A stretch of DNA of 62,846 nt from an uncultured Verrucomicrobiota bacterium (lineage in GTDB: Bacteria; Verrucomicrobiota; Verrucomicrobiia; Limisphaerales; UBA9464), in contig CAITXU010000066.1 in assembly GCA_903896505.1 (NCBI GenBank), forward strand, positions 1-62,846, written 5' to 3'. Within the stretch, counting starts at the first letter, position 1. Each line of letters begins with the position of its first letter. The position numbers and the translations under genes are program-made. The notes below the pieces were generated by a model. It ran no database searches. It saw nothing but the letters and a program-made list of their open reading frames with translations, and was not told where the DNA came from. This document shows positions 35,698-44,410 of this stretch, in pieces.

Positions 35698-36519
35698 ATG
35701 GCTAACCTCCTCCATTCCTTCGCTCCCCCCGATCGAACCGCCCTTTTGGGTTATACTGGCTTCGTCGGTTCGAACCTGGCGGCACAATTCGGATGCCAGG
35801 CCAATTTCAATTCCCGCAACATTCAAGAAATGGCTGGACGCGAGTTTGACTGCGTCCTGTGCGCGGCGGTGTCAGCCGTCAAGTGGCAAGCCAATCGGGA
35901 CCCCGAAGGGGACTGGCGCGGTATTCAGCCACTGCTGGACGCCCTCAGCCAGGTGAAAGCGAAACGGTTTGTCCTGATCTCCACGGTGGATGTGTACCCG
36001 GAACCGGTCGGTGTCGATGAAGACCTCGACCCCTCACCGCTCGCCAACCACGCCTACGGCACCCACCGACTGAAGGTGGAGAAATTTGTTTCAGAGCGGT
36101 TTGCCGACAGCCACATCGTCCGCCTGCCCGGGCTATTCGGTCCTGGACTCAAAAAAAACGTGCTTTTTGACCTCCTCAACAACCGGGAATTGGCGGTCAT
36201 TAACCCGGCCAGCGCTTTTCAGTATTACGACCTTGCCCGGCTTTCGGATGACCTGGCCCAGGTCATCCGTCACGGAATTCGCTTGCTGAATGTGGCGACT
36301 GAACCGGTCTCCACTGAAACCATTATCCGTCGCTTTTTCCCCACGCGGATCGTGGGCGAGAAGGCTGGTGCGCGGGGCTTCTATGATTTTCGGTCTTGTC
36401 ATGCGGGCCTTTGGGGCGGCGTGAATGGCTACTTGTATTCCGCTACGACCGTGCTGGACGATCTTGGCAGGTACCTCGCCACCCAACCTCAGTACGCGGC
36501 CCCGCCCGTTGCCCAATGA
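35698..36519 (+). CDS. NAD-dependent epimerase/dehydratase family protein
   Basis: A 273-aa short-chain dehydrogenase/reductase, first of six genes joined by overlapping stops and starts. The nucleotide motif is ALLGYTGFVGSNLAAQFG and the strand VLISTVDVYPEP contains the catalytic Ser/Thr. Where YxxxK is expected the sequence is AYGTHRLKVEKF, giving Tyr-x-x-x-Arg, with a Lys two places later. That may alter catalysis or shift the reaction. It is shorter than typical epimerases (about 310). A role in making a keto- or deoxy-sugar with the next two genes is inferred. Confidence 0.75.
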   Translation: MANLLHSFAPPDRTALLGYTGFVGSNLAAQFGCQANFNSRNIQEMAGREFDCVLCAAVSAVKWQANRDPEGDWRGIQPLLDALSQVKAKRFVLISTVDVYPEPVGVDEDLDPSPLANHAYGTHRLKVEKFVSERFADSHIVRLPGLFGPGLKKNVLFDLLNNRELAVINPASAFQYYDLARLSDDLAQVIRHGIRLLNVATEPVSTETIIRRFFPTRIVGEKAGARGFYDFRSCHAGLWGGVNGYLYSATTVLDDLGRYLATQPQYAAPPVAQ

Positions 36520-37322
36520 ACCTTTGTGTCTCGAATATCGCCTGGTCGCCGGCGCAGGATGAGGCCGCTCTTGATCAACTGGCCTCTCTCGGGGTGAAAT
36601 ATATTGAGCTGGCACCCACCCGCTGGTGGCCGGACTTGTCGCGGGTGACCGATGATCAAATCTCATCGGTTCAAACCCAATGGAGTCGGTCGGGTCTCCG
36701 TGCGGTCGCCTTTCAAGCGGTCCTTTTCGGCCAACCGCAATTGTCCATCTTCCAGGATTCCACCCGCGCCGCCTGCCTCGAGTATCTCAAAGCCGTGACC
36801 GACCTGGCGGCGCGGATGGGAGTGACCGCCATCGTGTTTGGTTCTCCCAAGAACCGTCTCCGAGGTTCCCGAACTTCCGGTGAGGTCCTGCCCGAAGCGG
36901 TGGCCTTCTTCCAGACCCTGGGACAGCATGCTGCCGAGAGAAACGTCCGCTTCTGCTTTGAGCCCAATCCAGCGGAATACGGGGCGGATTTCGGGTGCAC
37001 CCTTTTGGAATCGACAGACTTGGTCGACGCCGTGAATTCTCCCGGTATTTGGTTGAACGTTGACGCCGGCGCCATCCGCATCAACCAGGAAGACCCGACG
37101 GTGGTCATCTCCCGCGCCTCCGGGCGTATCGGACATTTTCATATCAGTGAACCATTCCTGGGTGACTTCACAGAACCCAAGGGGGATCACCACAGCCTCG
37201 CTAAAATGTTGCAACAGGTCGGTTATGACGGGATCATCTCGATCGAAATGAAGGCCCAGCCCACCGGAATGGCGGCGGTGGTGGAGGCGGTGCGATATGC
37301 CCGCTCAGTTTATCTATGCTAA
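36516..37322 (+). CDS. Sugar phosphate isomerase/epimerase-type TIM barrel
   Basis: A 268-aa protein. ATG 36516 overlaps the previous stop (ATGA). The fold signature is clear: LGVKYIELAPTRWWPDL, GVTAIVFGSPKNRLRG, VRFCFEPNPAEYGADFG with a metal-binding Glu, IWLNVDAGAIRINQED with Asp, GRIGHFHISEPFL with His, and DGIISIEMKAQ with a final Glu. The four metal ligands of xylose-isomerase-like enzymes are therefore present. The substrate is unknown; in this run it likely interconverts a sugar made by the neighbouring SDR. Confidence 0.8.
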   Translation: MNLCVSNIAWSPAQDEAALDQLASLGVKYIELAPTRWWPDLSRVTDDQISSVQTQWSRSGLRAVAFQAVLFGQPQLSIFQDSTRAACLEYLKAVTDLAARMGVTAIVFGSPKNRLRGSRTSGEVLPEAVAFFQTLGQHAAERNVRFCFEPNPAEYGADFGCTLLESTDLVDAVNSPGIWLNVDAGAIRINQEDPTVVISRASGRIGHFHISEPFLGDFTEPKGDHHSLAKMLQQVGYDGIISIEMKAQPTGMAAVVEAVRYARSVYLC

Positions 37323-38437
37323 AACAGTCACATTACGATTACCTGGTGGTGGGAGGTGGTTTTTTTGGGGCCGTGCTGGCCTCTGAATTATCGTCCGCAG
37401 GACACCGGGTGGTGTTGTGCGAAAAGGAGGCCGACTTGATGCAGAGGGCCTCGTATGTCAATCAAGCCCGCGTCCACAACGGTTACCACTATCCCCGTAG
37501 CCTGCTGACCGCCATTCGATCCCGGGTCAATTTCCCCCGGTTTACCCACGAGTTTGCCCCTGCCATTGTTTCGGACTTTCGAAAGTTGTACGCTGTTCCA
37601 TTTCAATTTTCAAAGGTCACAGCCCGCCAGTTCCATCGGTTCATGGAGCGAATCGGTGCACCCATTGAAGCGGCTTCTGACGAAGATGCTGCACTTTTTG
37701 ACCGGTCCCTGGTGGAACAGGTCTTCAGCTGTGTCGAATTTGCCTTTGATTCGGTGGCCCTCAAGGGAATCGTCCGGGGGCGAATGGAACGAGCGGGCAC
37801 CGAGCTGGCCCTTCAGACGCGGGTCAGGGCGGTCCGGTCAGCGACCGACGGCATTGAGGTCGATTATCTCGCCCCGGGCGGAGAGGGGCGGGTGACAGCC
37901 CGCGAGGTCCTGAACTGCACCTACTCACAGATCAATCGCATCCTCGGGGACTCCGGTCTGCCGCTCATCCGGCTCAAGCATGAATTGACCGAAATGGCCC
38001 TCATCGAACCGCCCGAAGAGCTTCGCCACATCGGCGTGACCGTGATGTGTGGCCCCTTCTTTTCATGTATGCCCTTCCCGCCGCGGGGGCTGCACACCCT
38101 CAGCCATGTCCGCTACACGCCTCATGTCTCGTGGGAAGACTCCGCTGGATCGCACATCGATGCTCATGCCTGGTTCGATAGTGCTCCAAAGAAAAGTCGC
38201 TACGCCCACATGGTTCGCGCATCCGCCCGCTATCTTCCCTGCCTGGCTCGGGGCATTCAGAAAGACTCGCTGTGGGAAGTGAAGACGGTGCTGCCGCAAA
38301 GCGAGGGTGACGACAGTCGGCCCATTCTCTTTCGCCGTGATCAGGGTTTGCCCGGATTGACCTGCATCATGGGCGGGAAAATTGACAATATTTATGATGC
38401 CCTGGTTGAATTTCAAAAGGAATGCGTAACGCCATGA
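37316..38437 (+). CDS. FAD-dependent oxidoreductase
   Basis: A 373-aa protein. ATG 37316 overlaps the stop of the isomerase. YDYLVVGGGFFGAVLASELS is a GxGxxG FAD site, and VVLCEKEADLMQRASYVNQA, with VHNGYHYPRS after it, resembles the beginning of UDP-galactopyranose mutase and of DAO-type enzymes. The end, GLPGLTCIMGGKIDNIYDAL, is the second FAD contact. It may oxidise or rearrange a sugar. Clustering with an SDR and a TIM-barrel isomerase suggests a small unusual pathway. Confidence 0.8.
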   Translation: MLKQSHYDYLVVGGGFFGAVLASELSSAGHRVVLCEKEADLMQRASYVNQARVHNGYHYPRSLLTAIRSRVNFPRFTHEFAPAIVSDFRKLYAVPFQFSKVTARQFHRFMERIGAPIEAASDEDAALFDRSLVEQVFSCVEFAFDSVALKGIVRGRMERAGTELALQTRVRAVRSATDGIEVDYLAPGGEGRVTAREVLNCTYSQINRILGDSGLPLIRLKHELTEMALIEPPEELRHIGVTVMCGPFFSCMPFPPRGLHTLSHVRYTPHVSWEDSAGSHIDAHAWFDSAPKKSRYAHMVRASARYLPCLARGIQKDSLWEVKTVLPQSEGDDSRPILFRRDQGLPGLTCIMGGKIDNIYDALVEFQKECVTP

Positions 38438-39426
38438 GCCAGCCTAGGATGGATGCTTTTGTTTCCGTGGTCGCCCCGATGCGGAATGAGATGGATCATG
38501 CTGCGGCGTTCGTTCGTGAGATCCACGATGTGCTTGCCGCCACCTATGCCAATTACGAGGTGATTGTGGTGGATGACGGCTCGACGGACGGGACCGGATC
38601 GACGCTCACCGCTCTGCTCAAGGATTTGGATGGACTCCGGCTCCTCCGGTTGTCCCGCTCCTTCGGGCGCGAGGCGGCCATCCTTGCCGGACTTGACTCA
38701 TCGATCGGCGACTACGTGGTGGTCATGCTCCCGGAATCCGATCCGGTCGCATTGGTCCCGGAGATGGTGGAGCGGTGCCGTCGCGGCTCCGGTGTCGTCG
38801 TTGGTGTGGAACGTCAGCCTCCCGAACGTTCTGCCTTGGCCCGGATGGCGTCAGCCTTTTTCCACTGGTACTGCCGTCGGCATCTGGGCCTGAACCTGCA
38901 TCCCGGTAGCCGGTTTTTCCGGGTCTTCAGCCGTTCCGCGCTCAACGCCATCCTTCAAATCAAAGACCGGATACGCAACCTGCGACATTTGAGCGGTATG
39001 GTCGGCTTTGATGCCGATCCGTTTACCTACGATCCATCATGGCGGCACGGCCAGCCCCCGCGTCGGCGACTGATGGAGGACGTCAGCGAGGGGGTGAATG
39101 TCATCCTGGCCAACAGCCGCCATCCATTGCGGGTCGTCACCGCCCTTGGACTTGCGGCCAGCCTGCTCAATCTGGCCTACATCGCCTACATTCTGGTGGT
39201 CTACCTGTCGAAGCCCAATGTGGCTCCCGGATGGACCACGCTCTCCCTCCAGCAGGGGTTGATGTTTTTCCTGGTGTTTGTCATCCTGACTGTCCTGTCG
39301 GAATATGTCGGACTGGTCCTATGGGAAACCCGGGAACGTCCGGCCTATTTCGTTGCGCGTGAGGATCAGAGCAACCTTAGCCTCAAAGTGGCCGAACGCC
39401 GCAATGTGGTCACCGAATCTCATTGA
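38434..39426 (+). CDS. GtrB/ArnC-like bactoprenol glycosyltransferase (GT2)
   Basis: A 330-aa protein. ATG 38434 overlaps the previous stop; an ATG at 38422 is weaker. VSVVAPMRNEMDHAAAFV and VIVVDDGSTDGTGSTL give the GT2 nucleotide site. FGREAAILAGLDSSIGDYVV and VMLPESDP follow, where DxD is replaced by Glu-Ser-Asp. Two C-terminal helices (LGLAASLLNLAYIAYILVVY; LMFFLVFVILTVLSEYVGL) match GtrB/ArnC enzymes that load sugars on undecaprenyl phosphate. GtrA is two genes downstream. Confidence 0.85.
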   Translation: MSQPRMDAFVSVVAPMRNEMDHAAAFVREIHDVLAATYANYEVIVVDDGSTDGTGSTLTALLKDLDGLRLLRLSRSFGREAAILAGLDSSIGDYVVVMLPESDPVALVPEMVERCRRGSGVVVGVERQPPERSALARMASAFFHWYCRRHLGLNLHPGSRFFRVFSRSALNAILQIKDRIRNLRHLSGMVGFDADPFTYDPSWRHGQPPRRRLMEDVSEGVNVILANSRHPLRVVTALGLAASLLNLAYIAYILVVYLSKPNVAPGWTTLSLQQGLMFFLVFVILTVLSEYVGLVLWETRERPAYFVAREDQSNLSLKVAERRNVVTESH

Positions 39427-40277
39427 GGAATTTCTTTCCAGAGACTCCCCATTCCCCTGTGGCCGACCTCCCTCCCTCCCCATCCTGGCAATATCCGGCG
39501 TTTGACGTCGTTGAGTTCTTTCCAAGAAAGACCCGTTATTGCGTTTGCGTCTTCGTCTTGAATGAGGGCGAGCGCATCCAGAGGCAACTGGCCGCCATGA
39601 AGCCCTACGCCGCCTTCGGTGACATCCTGGTGGCCGATGGCGGCAGCCGGGACGGCTCGTTGGAACCGGGCTTTGTGCGTGAGCAAGGGGTCCGTGCCAT
39701 CCTTACAAAGACCGGCCCCGGAAAGTTGAGTGCGCAAATGCGCATGGCCATGGCGTTTGCCATGAAGGAGGGTTACGAAGGGGTCGTGGTCATCGACGGA
39801 AACAATAAGGACGGAGTCGAGGCCATCCCCTCCTTTTTTGAGGCGCTCAACCAGGGAATTGACCATGTTCAGGGCTCCCGGTATGTCAAGGGTGGGAGGG
39901 CCATCAACACCCCGTTTGCGAGGCACTGGGGAGTACTGATTCTACACGCTCCGGTGATCAGTCTCGCGGCGGGACGGCGCTACACCGACACCACCAATGG
40001 TTTTCGCGCCTACAGTCGGCGCTTTCTGCTCGACCCTCGGGTCCGTCCATTCCGGGACGTCTTTGTCGGCTACGAGCTCCACTATTACCTGGCCATCCGC
40101 GCCGCTCGGCTCAAATTCAAAGTGAAGGAAATACCCGTCAGCCGCGCCTACCCAAAGAGTGGCAAGACACCGACCAAGATTTCAGGATGGCGGGGGAATC
40201 TCATGGTTCTCCGAACGCTCAGGGATGCGGCCCTCGGGAAGTACAATCCAACGGACGACCATCCTTCCTCCCCATGA
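39423..40277 (+). CDS. Glycosyltransferase family 2
   Basis: A 284-aa protein. TTG 39423 overlaps the previous stop as TTGA, in line with the coupling of all genes here, and no nearby ATG fits better. CVFVLNEGERIQRQLAAM and ILVADGGSRDGSLEPG are the donor-binding motif; GVVVIDGNNKDGVEAIPSFF is the metal-site region with Asp-Gly-Asn-Asn. DTTNGFRAYSRRFLLDPRVR is common in dolichyl-phosphate-mannose-synthase-like enzymes. It has no clear membrane helix, so it may act with the GtrB-like protein. Confidence 0.8.
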   Translation: MRNFFPETPHSPVADLPPSPSWQYPAFDVVEFFPRKTRYCVCVFVLNEGERIQRQLAAMKPYAAFGDILVADGGSRDGSLEPGFVREQGVRAILTKTGPGKLSAQMRMAMAFAMKEGYEGVVVIDGNNKDGVEAIPSFFEALNQGIDHVQGSRYVKGGRAINTPFARHWGVLILHAPVISLAAGRRYTDTTNGFRAYSRRFLLDPRVRPFRDVFVGYELHYYLAIRAARLKFKVKEIPVSRAYPKSGKTPTKISGWRGNLMVLRTLRDAALGKYNPTDDHPSSP

Positions 40278-40714
40278 ATCGTTTGCAGGGCATTGATGGT
40301 CCGGACTCGGCAAAATCCTGGTGGGGTGAGGCATTCCGTTTCACCGTCGTCAGCGGTGGCGGGGTGGCTGTTGATTTGGGCCTGAATTGGATGGCCCATT
40401 CCGCCTTAGGCCTAAACCTTTATTTGAGCACAGCCTTGGGCTTCGCCACGGCCGGGGTGTTCAACTACGCTCTTCACCGGACCTGGACCTTCCAGGGCGG
40501 TGCTTCGGGGCGGGTGGGTCAGCAGGGTCTGGGCTATGCCCTAGCCTGTGTCGTCACTCTTCTGGTCCGGTATGCGGTGATCGCCGCTCTACACCAATTG
40601 CCGTTGCCGGACACGGTTCGGGATGGATTCCTTACCCTGTTGATCGCGGTGGGTGCCTCGTTTGCGGTCAACTTTCTGGTGTGCCGAAATTGGGTCTTCC
40701 GTGGTCGGGGCTAG
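40274..40714 (+). CDS. GtrA-like flippase
   Basis: A 146-aa protein from ATG 40274, overlapping the preceding stop. Four hydrophobic helices and the family start (FRFTVVSGGGVAVDLGLNW), then ALGFATAGVFNYALHRTWTF, the GtrA motif with N-x-x-x-x-R-x-W-x-F, repeated near the end as NFLVCRNWVF. GtrA moves undecaprenyl-phosphate-linked sugars across the membrane after GtrB charges them. It ends the six-gene coupled run. Confidence 0.85.
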   Translation: MNRLQGIDGPDSAKSWWGEAFRFTVVSGGGVAVDLGLNWMAHSALGLNLYLSTALGFATAGVFNYALHRTWTFQGGASGRVGQQGLGYALACVVTLLVRYAVIAALHQLPLPDTVRDGFLTLLIAVGASFAVNFLVCRNWVFRGRG

Positions 40715-40790
40715 GTGAACCGTCGAAGCGTGAACTGACCCGCCGTCCTAGTGTCGGGGTGATCAGCCCCGGACTCATACCCATCCCCCA

Positions 40791-42074
40791 ATGGCCAGAC
40801 CTTCCCATTCGATACCGCACCGCATCGTGGTGATCAGCCAGTTGTTTTATCCGGAAATGGTCAGCACCGGCCAGACCCTGACCGAACTGATCGAGGCGCT
40901 GGCACGCCGCGGGCTCGACATCACCGTGATTGCGTCGCAGCCCACGGTGATTCCCGGCAGCCCCAAGGTGGCCCGCCGGATGGAACACGCCGGCATCACC
41001 ATCCTGCGCACCTGGTCAACCCGGCTGCCCAAGAAGAGCACGGTCGGAAAGCTGCTCAACCTGCTGACGTTTTTCCTGTCCGCCATCTGGGAGGTCCTCT
41101 GGCATCATCGTGATGCCCATTTGCTCCTCCAGAGCAATCCCCCCTTCCTGCCCATTCTGGGGGGATTCTTCCATCTCCTCCGAGGCCAGACGTTTGGGGT
41201 GATGCTGGCAGACATCATGCCCGAACAGGCCGAACTGCTGAATTTCATCCCGCCCAACGGCTGGATCGCACGCCTTTGGCGACGCTTCAATCAGTTCTGG
41301 TTTGAACGGGCCAGTTATGTGGTGGTGTTTGGGGAGGACATGCGGACTGGTGCGCTGGCCAATTGCAATCAGTTGGGGCGGCCCAACGAAGCGATCGCCT
41401 GTGAGCGCATCGTCATCATCCCCCTGTGGGCCGATCTGAATTCCGTCCAACCCATCGAAAAATCCGAGTCATCCGAAGCCCGACGCCTCGGAGTGGTGAA
41501 CTCCTTCGTCATTCAGTACTCGGGCAATCATGGCCGGTTTCATGACCTCGAAACCTTGATCGGCCTGGTCGATGTTTTTTCCCCGGCCGACAACGTCGTG
41601 TTTCAGTTCATTGGCGATGGGCAGAAAAAGCGGATGGTTCAGGAGATTCACGACGCCGGCAGCAAACCCCATCTCTACTCCTCTTTCTATGTGCCCCGGG
41701 AATTGTTGCCCCATTCCCTGGGCATGGCCGACCTCGGTGTCGTGGCTCAATTGCCCGGTCAGGAACGGGTGTGCTACCCATCGAAGATGCTCGGACTCCT
41801 CGCTGCCGGTCGCCCCATCCTGGCGGTGTGCCCGCCGGATTGCGAACTGGCCCGTTTTGTTCAAGATCATGAGATTGGCTTTGTGGTGCCGAACAACGAT
41901 TTGGTGACCGGTCGAAAGGTCATCCTCGAGGCGCGGAAATACCCTCAGCGTTTGAGGAATATGGAGGCCAATGCACGACGCCTGGCCAAGGCCATGAATC
42001 TGGAACAAACGGCGGACACCTACCTCCGATTGATCCGACGCTACATCCAACCGCAGGTTGAAGTGACCCGTTGA
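40791..42074 (+). CDS. Glycosyltransferase family 4 (WbuB-like)
   Basis: A 427-aa GT-B enzyme. VVISQLFYPEMVSTGQTLTE and TVIASQPT match the WbuB-like N-terminus. It has a predicted membrane-associating basic/hydrophobic patch around LLNLLTFFLSAIWEVL. The donor half has SFVIQYSGNHGRFHDLETL and RVCYPSKMLGLLAAGRPIL, the P-S-K-x-x-x-x-(L/M)-A-x-G motif typical of this group. It probably uses a UDP- or GDP-amino- or deoxysugar. Confidence 0.85.
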   Translation: MARPSHSIPHRIVVISQLFYPEMVSTGQTLTELIEALARRGLDITVIASQPTVIPGSPKVARRMEHAGITILRTWSTRLPKKSTVGKLLNLLTFFLSAIWEVLWHHRDAHLLLQSNPPFLPILGGFFHLLRGQTFGVMLADIMPEQAELLNFIPPNGWIARLWRRFNQFWFERASYVVVFGEDMRTGALANCNQLGRPNEAIACERIVIIPLWADLNSVQPIEKSESSEARRLGVVNSFVIQYSGNHGRFHDLETLIGLVDVFSPADNVVFQFIGDGQKKRMVQEIHDAGSKPHLYSSFYVPRELLPHSLGMADLGVVAQLPGQERVCYPSKMLGLLAAGRPILAVCPPDCELARFVQDHEIGFVVPNNDLVTGRKVILEARKYPQRLRNMEANARRLAKAMNLEQTADTYLRLIRRYIQPQVEVTR

Positions 42075-42149
42075 GTTTTTTGTCACTGTGGTCTTTCGTC
42101 CTCCCGGAACTGGGGATACGCTGCCCGGCTTTAATAGTGAATTGACACG

Positions 42150-43373
42150 ATGAACATCATTGTCATTGGAGGCGGAGTGGTCGGTATGGGCACAGCCCTT
42201 CAGTTGAAGCGTCTGGACCCCCGATTGCAAATCCGCCTGTTGGAAAAAGAGGACCGCGTGGGTGCCCACCAAAGCACGCACAACAGTGGTGTCCTCCACG
42301 CCGGGTTGTACTACAAGCCCGGCTCGCTCAAGGCGCGACTGGCGGTGGACGGAATCCGTCAGATGGTCGCCTTTTGCCAGGAACACGACATCTCCCATGA
42401 CGTCTGCGGCAAGGTGGTCGTGGCCTGTGACGAGACCGAACTGGGTCGCCTGAAGACGCTTCAGGACCGCGGAACCCAAAACGGCCTCAAGGGTCTGAAG
42501 TGGCTCGGACCGGAGGAACTTCGGGAAATCGAACCCAATGTGGCCGGCATCGCCGGGGTGCGGGTGCCGGAGGAAGGAATCGTCGATTACCAGGCGGTGA
42601 GCGATGCCATGCATCGCGAATTGACCCGATTGGGAGCACAGGTCCAAACCGGGGCCAAAGTCACCGGCATCCGGCCCGAGGGCACCGGTTGGCACGTCGA
42701 AAGCGCGGCGGGGGACTGGGACGCCGATTTCATTGTCAACTGCGCCGGACTGTACTGCGACCGCATCGCCGAACTCGCCGGGGTCCCTCGTACCACCCGC
42801 ATCGTTCCGTTCCGCGGGGAGTATTATCAGTTGAAGCCGTCCGCCCAACGCCTCGTTCGACATCTCATCTATCCGGTCCCTGACCCGGTGTTTCCCTTCC
42901 TCGGGGTGCACTTCACCCGCCTCATTCATGGGGGCATCGAAGCCGGTCCCAACGCGGTTCTCGCCTTCGCCCGCGAAGGCTACACCAAGTGGCGGGTCAA
43001 CCTGGTGGACCTCGCCGATGCTCTGACCTTCCCGGGCCTCTGGCAGTTCATGCGTCAGCACCAGGGCATGGTCTGGCACGAAATCACCCGCTCCTTCAGC
43101 CGCCGTCTTTTTTGTGCCGCGCTTCAACGCCTCGTGCCGAACCTTCAGGAAAGTGATCTCGAGACCGGCGGTGCCGGTGTCCGGGCTCAAGCCATGCTGG
43201 CGGATGGAACCCTGGTTCAGGACTTCAGCTTTGCCGAAGGCCGCAATGCCCTGCACGTGCTCAATGCTCCCAGCCCGGCGGCGACCGCCTCGCTGGCGAT
43301 TGGCGAGTACGTCGCCCGAAAATGCCTCGACATGCAGGGACGCAAATGCGATCAAGTACTTCCGGTGGTCTGA
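42150..43373 (+). CDS. lhgO: L-2-hydroxyglutarate oxidase
   Basis: A 407-aa FAD enzyme matching LhgO/YgaF in size. IIVIGGGVVGMGTALQLKRL is the dinucleotide site, RVGAHQSTHNSGVLHAGLYY carries the family H-N-S-G-V-(L/I)-H-x-G-(I/L)-YY motif, and GVRVPEEGIVDYQAVSDAM follows. It oxidises L-2-hydroxyglutarate to 2-oxoglutarate, passing electrons to the membrane quinone pool. It has no obvious role in glycan synthesis but lies between glycosyltransferase and nucleotide-sugar genes. A long antisense frame opposite it is a GC-skew shadow. Confidence 0.85.
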   Translation: MNIIVIGGGVVGMGTALQLKRLDPRLQIRLLEKEDRVGAHQSTHNSGVLHAGLYYKPGSLKARLAVDGIRQMVAFCQEHDISHDVCGKVVVACDETELGRLKTLQDRGTQNGLKGLKWLGPEELREIEPNVAGIAGVRVPEEGIVDYQAVSDAMHRELTRLGAQVQTGAKVTGIRPEGTGWHVESAAGDWDADFIVNCAGLYCDRIAELAGVPRTTRIVPFRGEYYQLKPSAQRLVRHLIYPVPDPVFPFLGVHFTRLIHGGIEAGPNAVLAFAREGYTKWRVNLVDLADALTFPGLWQFMRQHQGMVWHEITRSFSRRLFCAALQRLVPNLQESDLETGGAGVRAQAMLADGTLVQDFSFAEGRNALHVLNAPSPAATASLAIGEYVARKCLDMQGRKCDQVLPVV

Positions 43374-43467
43374 CCCCTTCAGACGGACGCCGGAATCCCC
43401 CGGCTCCCACCGTGGTTGTCCACGCCCCTTTTCCGTCATGCGATTGATCCAACACTAGAAGACTGAC

Positions 43468-44400
43468 ATGAATATTCTTATTACCGGCGGTGCCGGCTAC
43501 ATCGGCTCCGTTCTCGTTCCCACCCTCCTCCAGCAGGGGCACCACGTGCATGTGCTGGACAACTTCCTGTTCCGCCAGGTCTCGCTCGCCGACGCCTGCC
43601 AGTACCCCGGGTTCAACATCACCCGGGGCGATGCCCGCGATCCCCAGGTCCTCAAGCCGTTGCTCGCCAAGGCCGATCTGATTATCCCGCTGGCCGCGCT
43701 CGTCGGCATGCCCATCTGCAACCGCGACCGCGTGGCTGCGCAAACCACCAACGAGGATGCCGTCAAGCTCATCACCGAGCTCGCCTCTCCCCAGCAGCGC
43801 ATCATCATTCCCACCACCAACAGCGGGTACGGTGTCGGTGAAAAGGGCAAATTCTGCACCGAAGATTCACCGCTGAACCCGATTTCGATCTATGGCGTGA
43901 CCAAGATGAACGCCGAAAAATTCGTCCTCGATCGCGGCAACAGCCTGAGCTTCCGCCTCGCCACCGTGTTCGGCATGGCCCCCCGGATGCGCCTCGACCT
44001 CCTGGTCAATGACTTCGTCTATCGCGCCGTGCATGACCGCGCGGTGGTGATTTTCGAGGGACACTTCAAGCGCAACTACATCCACATCCGCGACGTGGTG
44101 AAGGCCTTCACCCACGCGATGGCCAATTTCGAAACCATGCAGGGCAAGCCCTACAACGTCGGACTCGAAGAGGCCAACCTCTCCAAGCTCGAACTGTGCG
44201 CCGTCATCGCCAAGCACATCCCCAGCTTCGTTTACCTCGAGGCCCCCATCGGCGAAGACCCCGACAAGCGCGACTATGTGGTTTCCAATCAGCGCATTCT
44301 CTCCACCGGGTATACCACCGAATGGAACCTGGACCGCGGTATTCAAGAGCTGATCAAGGGCTACACCATCATCCGCAATTCGGTGTACTCCAACGTCTAA
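43468..44400 (+). CDS. NAD-dependent epimerase/dehydratase (nucleotide sugar)
   Basis: A 310-aa extended SDR. ILITGGAGYIGSVLVPTLLQ is the NAD site, VLDNFLFRQVSLADAC follows, and IIPTTNSGYGVGEKGKF holds the catalytic Thr/Ser. NPISIYGVTKMNAEKFVL has the YxxxK pair. RLATVFGMAPRMRLDLLVND is typical of GDP- or UDP-sugar epimerases. It starts the last sub-block (SDR, hddC, hddA, SDR) and may act on a GDP-heptose. Confidence 0.85.
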   Translation: MNILITGGAGYIGSVLVPTLLQQGHHVHVLDNFLFRQVSLADACQYPGFNITRGDARDPQVLKPLLAKADLIIPLAALVGMPICNRDRVAAQTTNEDAVKLITELASPQQRIIIPTTNSGYGVGEKGKFCTEDSPLNPISIYGVTKMNAEKFVLDRGNSLSFRLATVFGMAPRMRLDLLVNDFVYRAVHDRAVVIFEGHFKRNYIHIRDVVKAFTHAMANFETMQGKPYNVGLEEANLSKLELCAVIAKHIPSFVYLEAPIGEDPDKRDYVVSNQRILSTGYTTEWNLDRGIQELIKGYTIIRNSVYSNV

Positions 44401-44410
44401 GGTCTGACTC

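Noticed and set aside
41469..43439. 656-codon open frame on the minus strand
   Set aside because: It lies opposite lhgO and the 3' end of the WbuB-like gene. Both plus-strand genes have strong family motifs, and the antisense product is His/Gln/Arg-rich without domains, as expected from GC-rich third positions.
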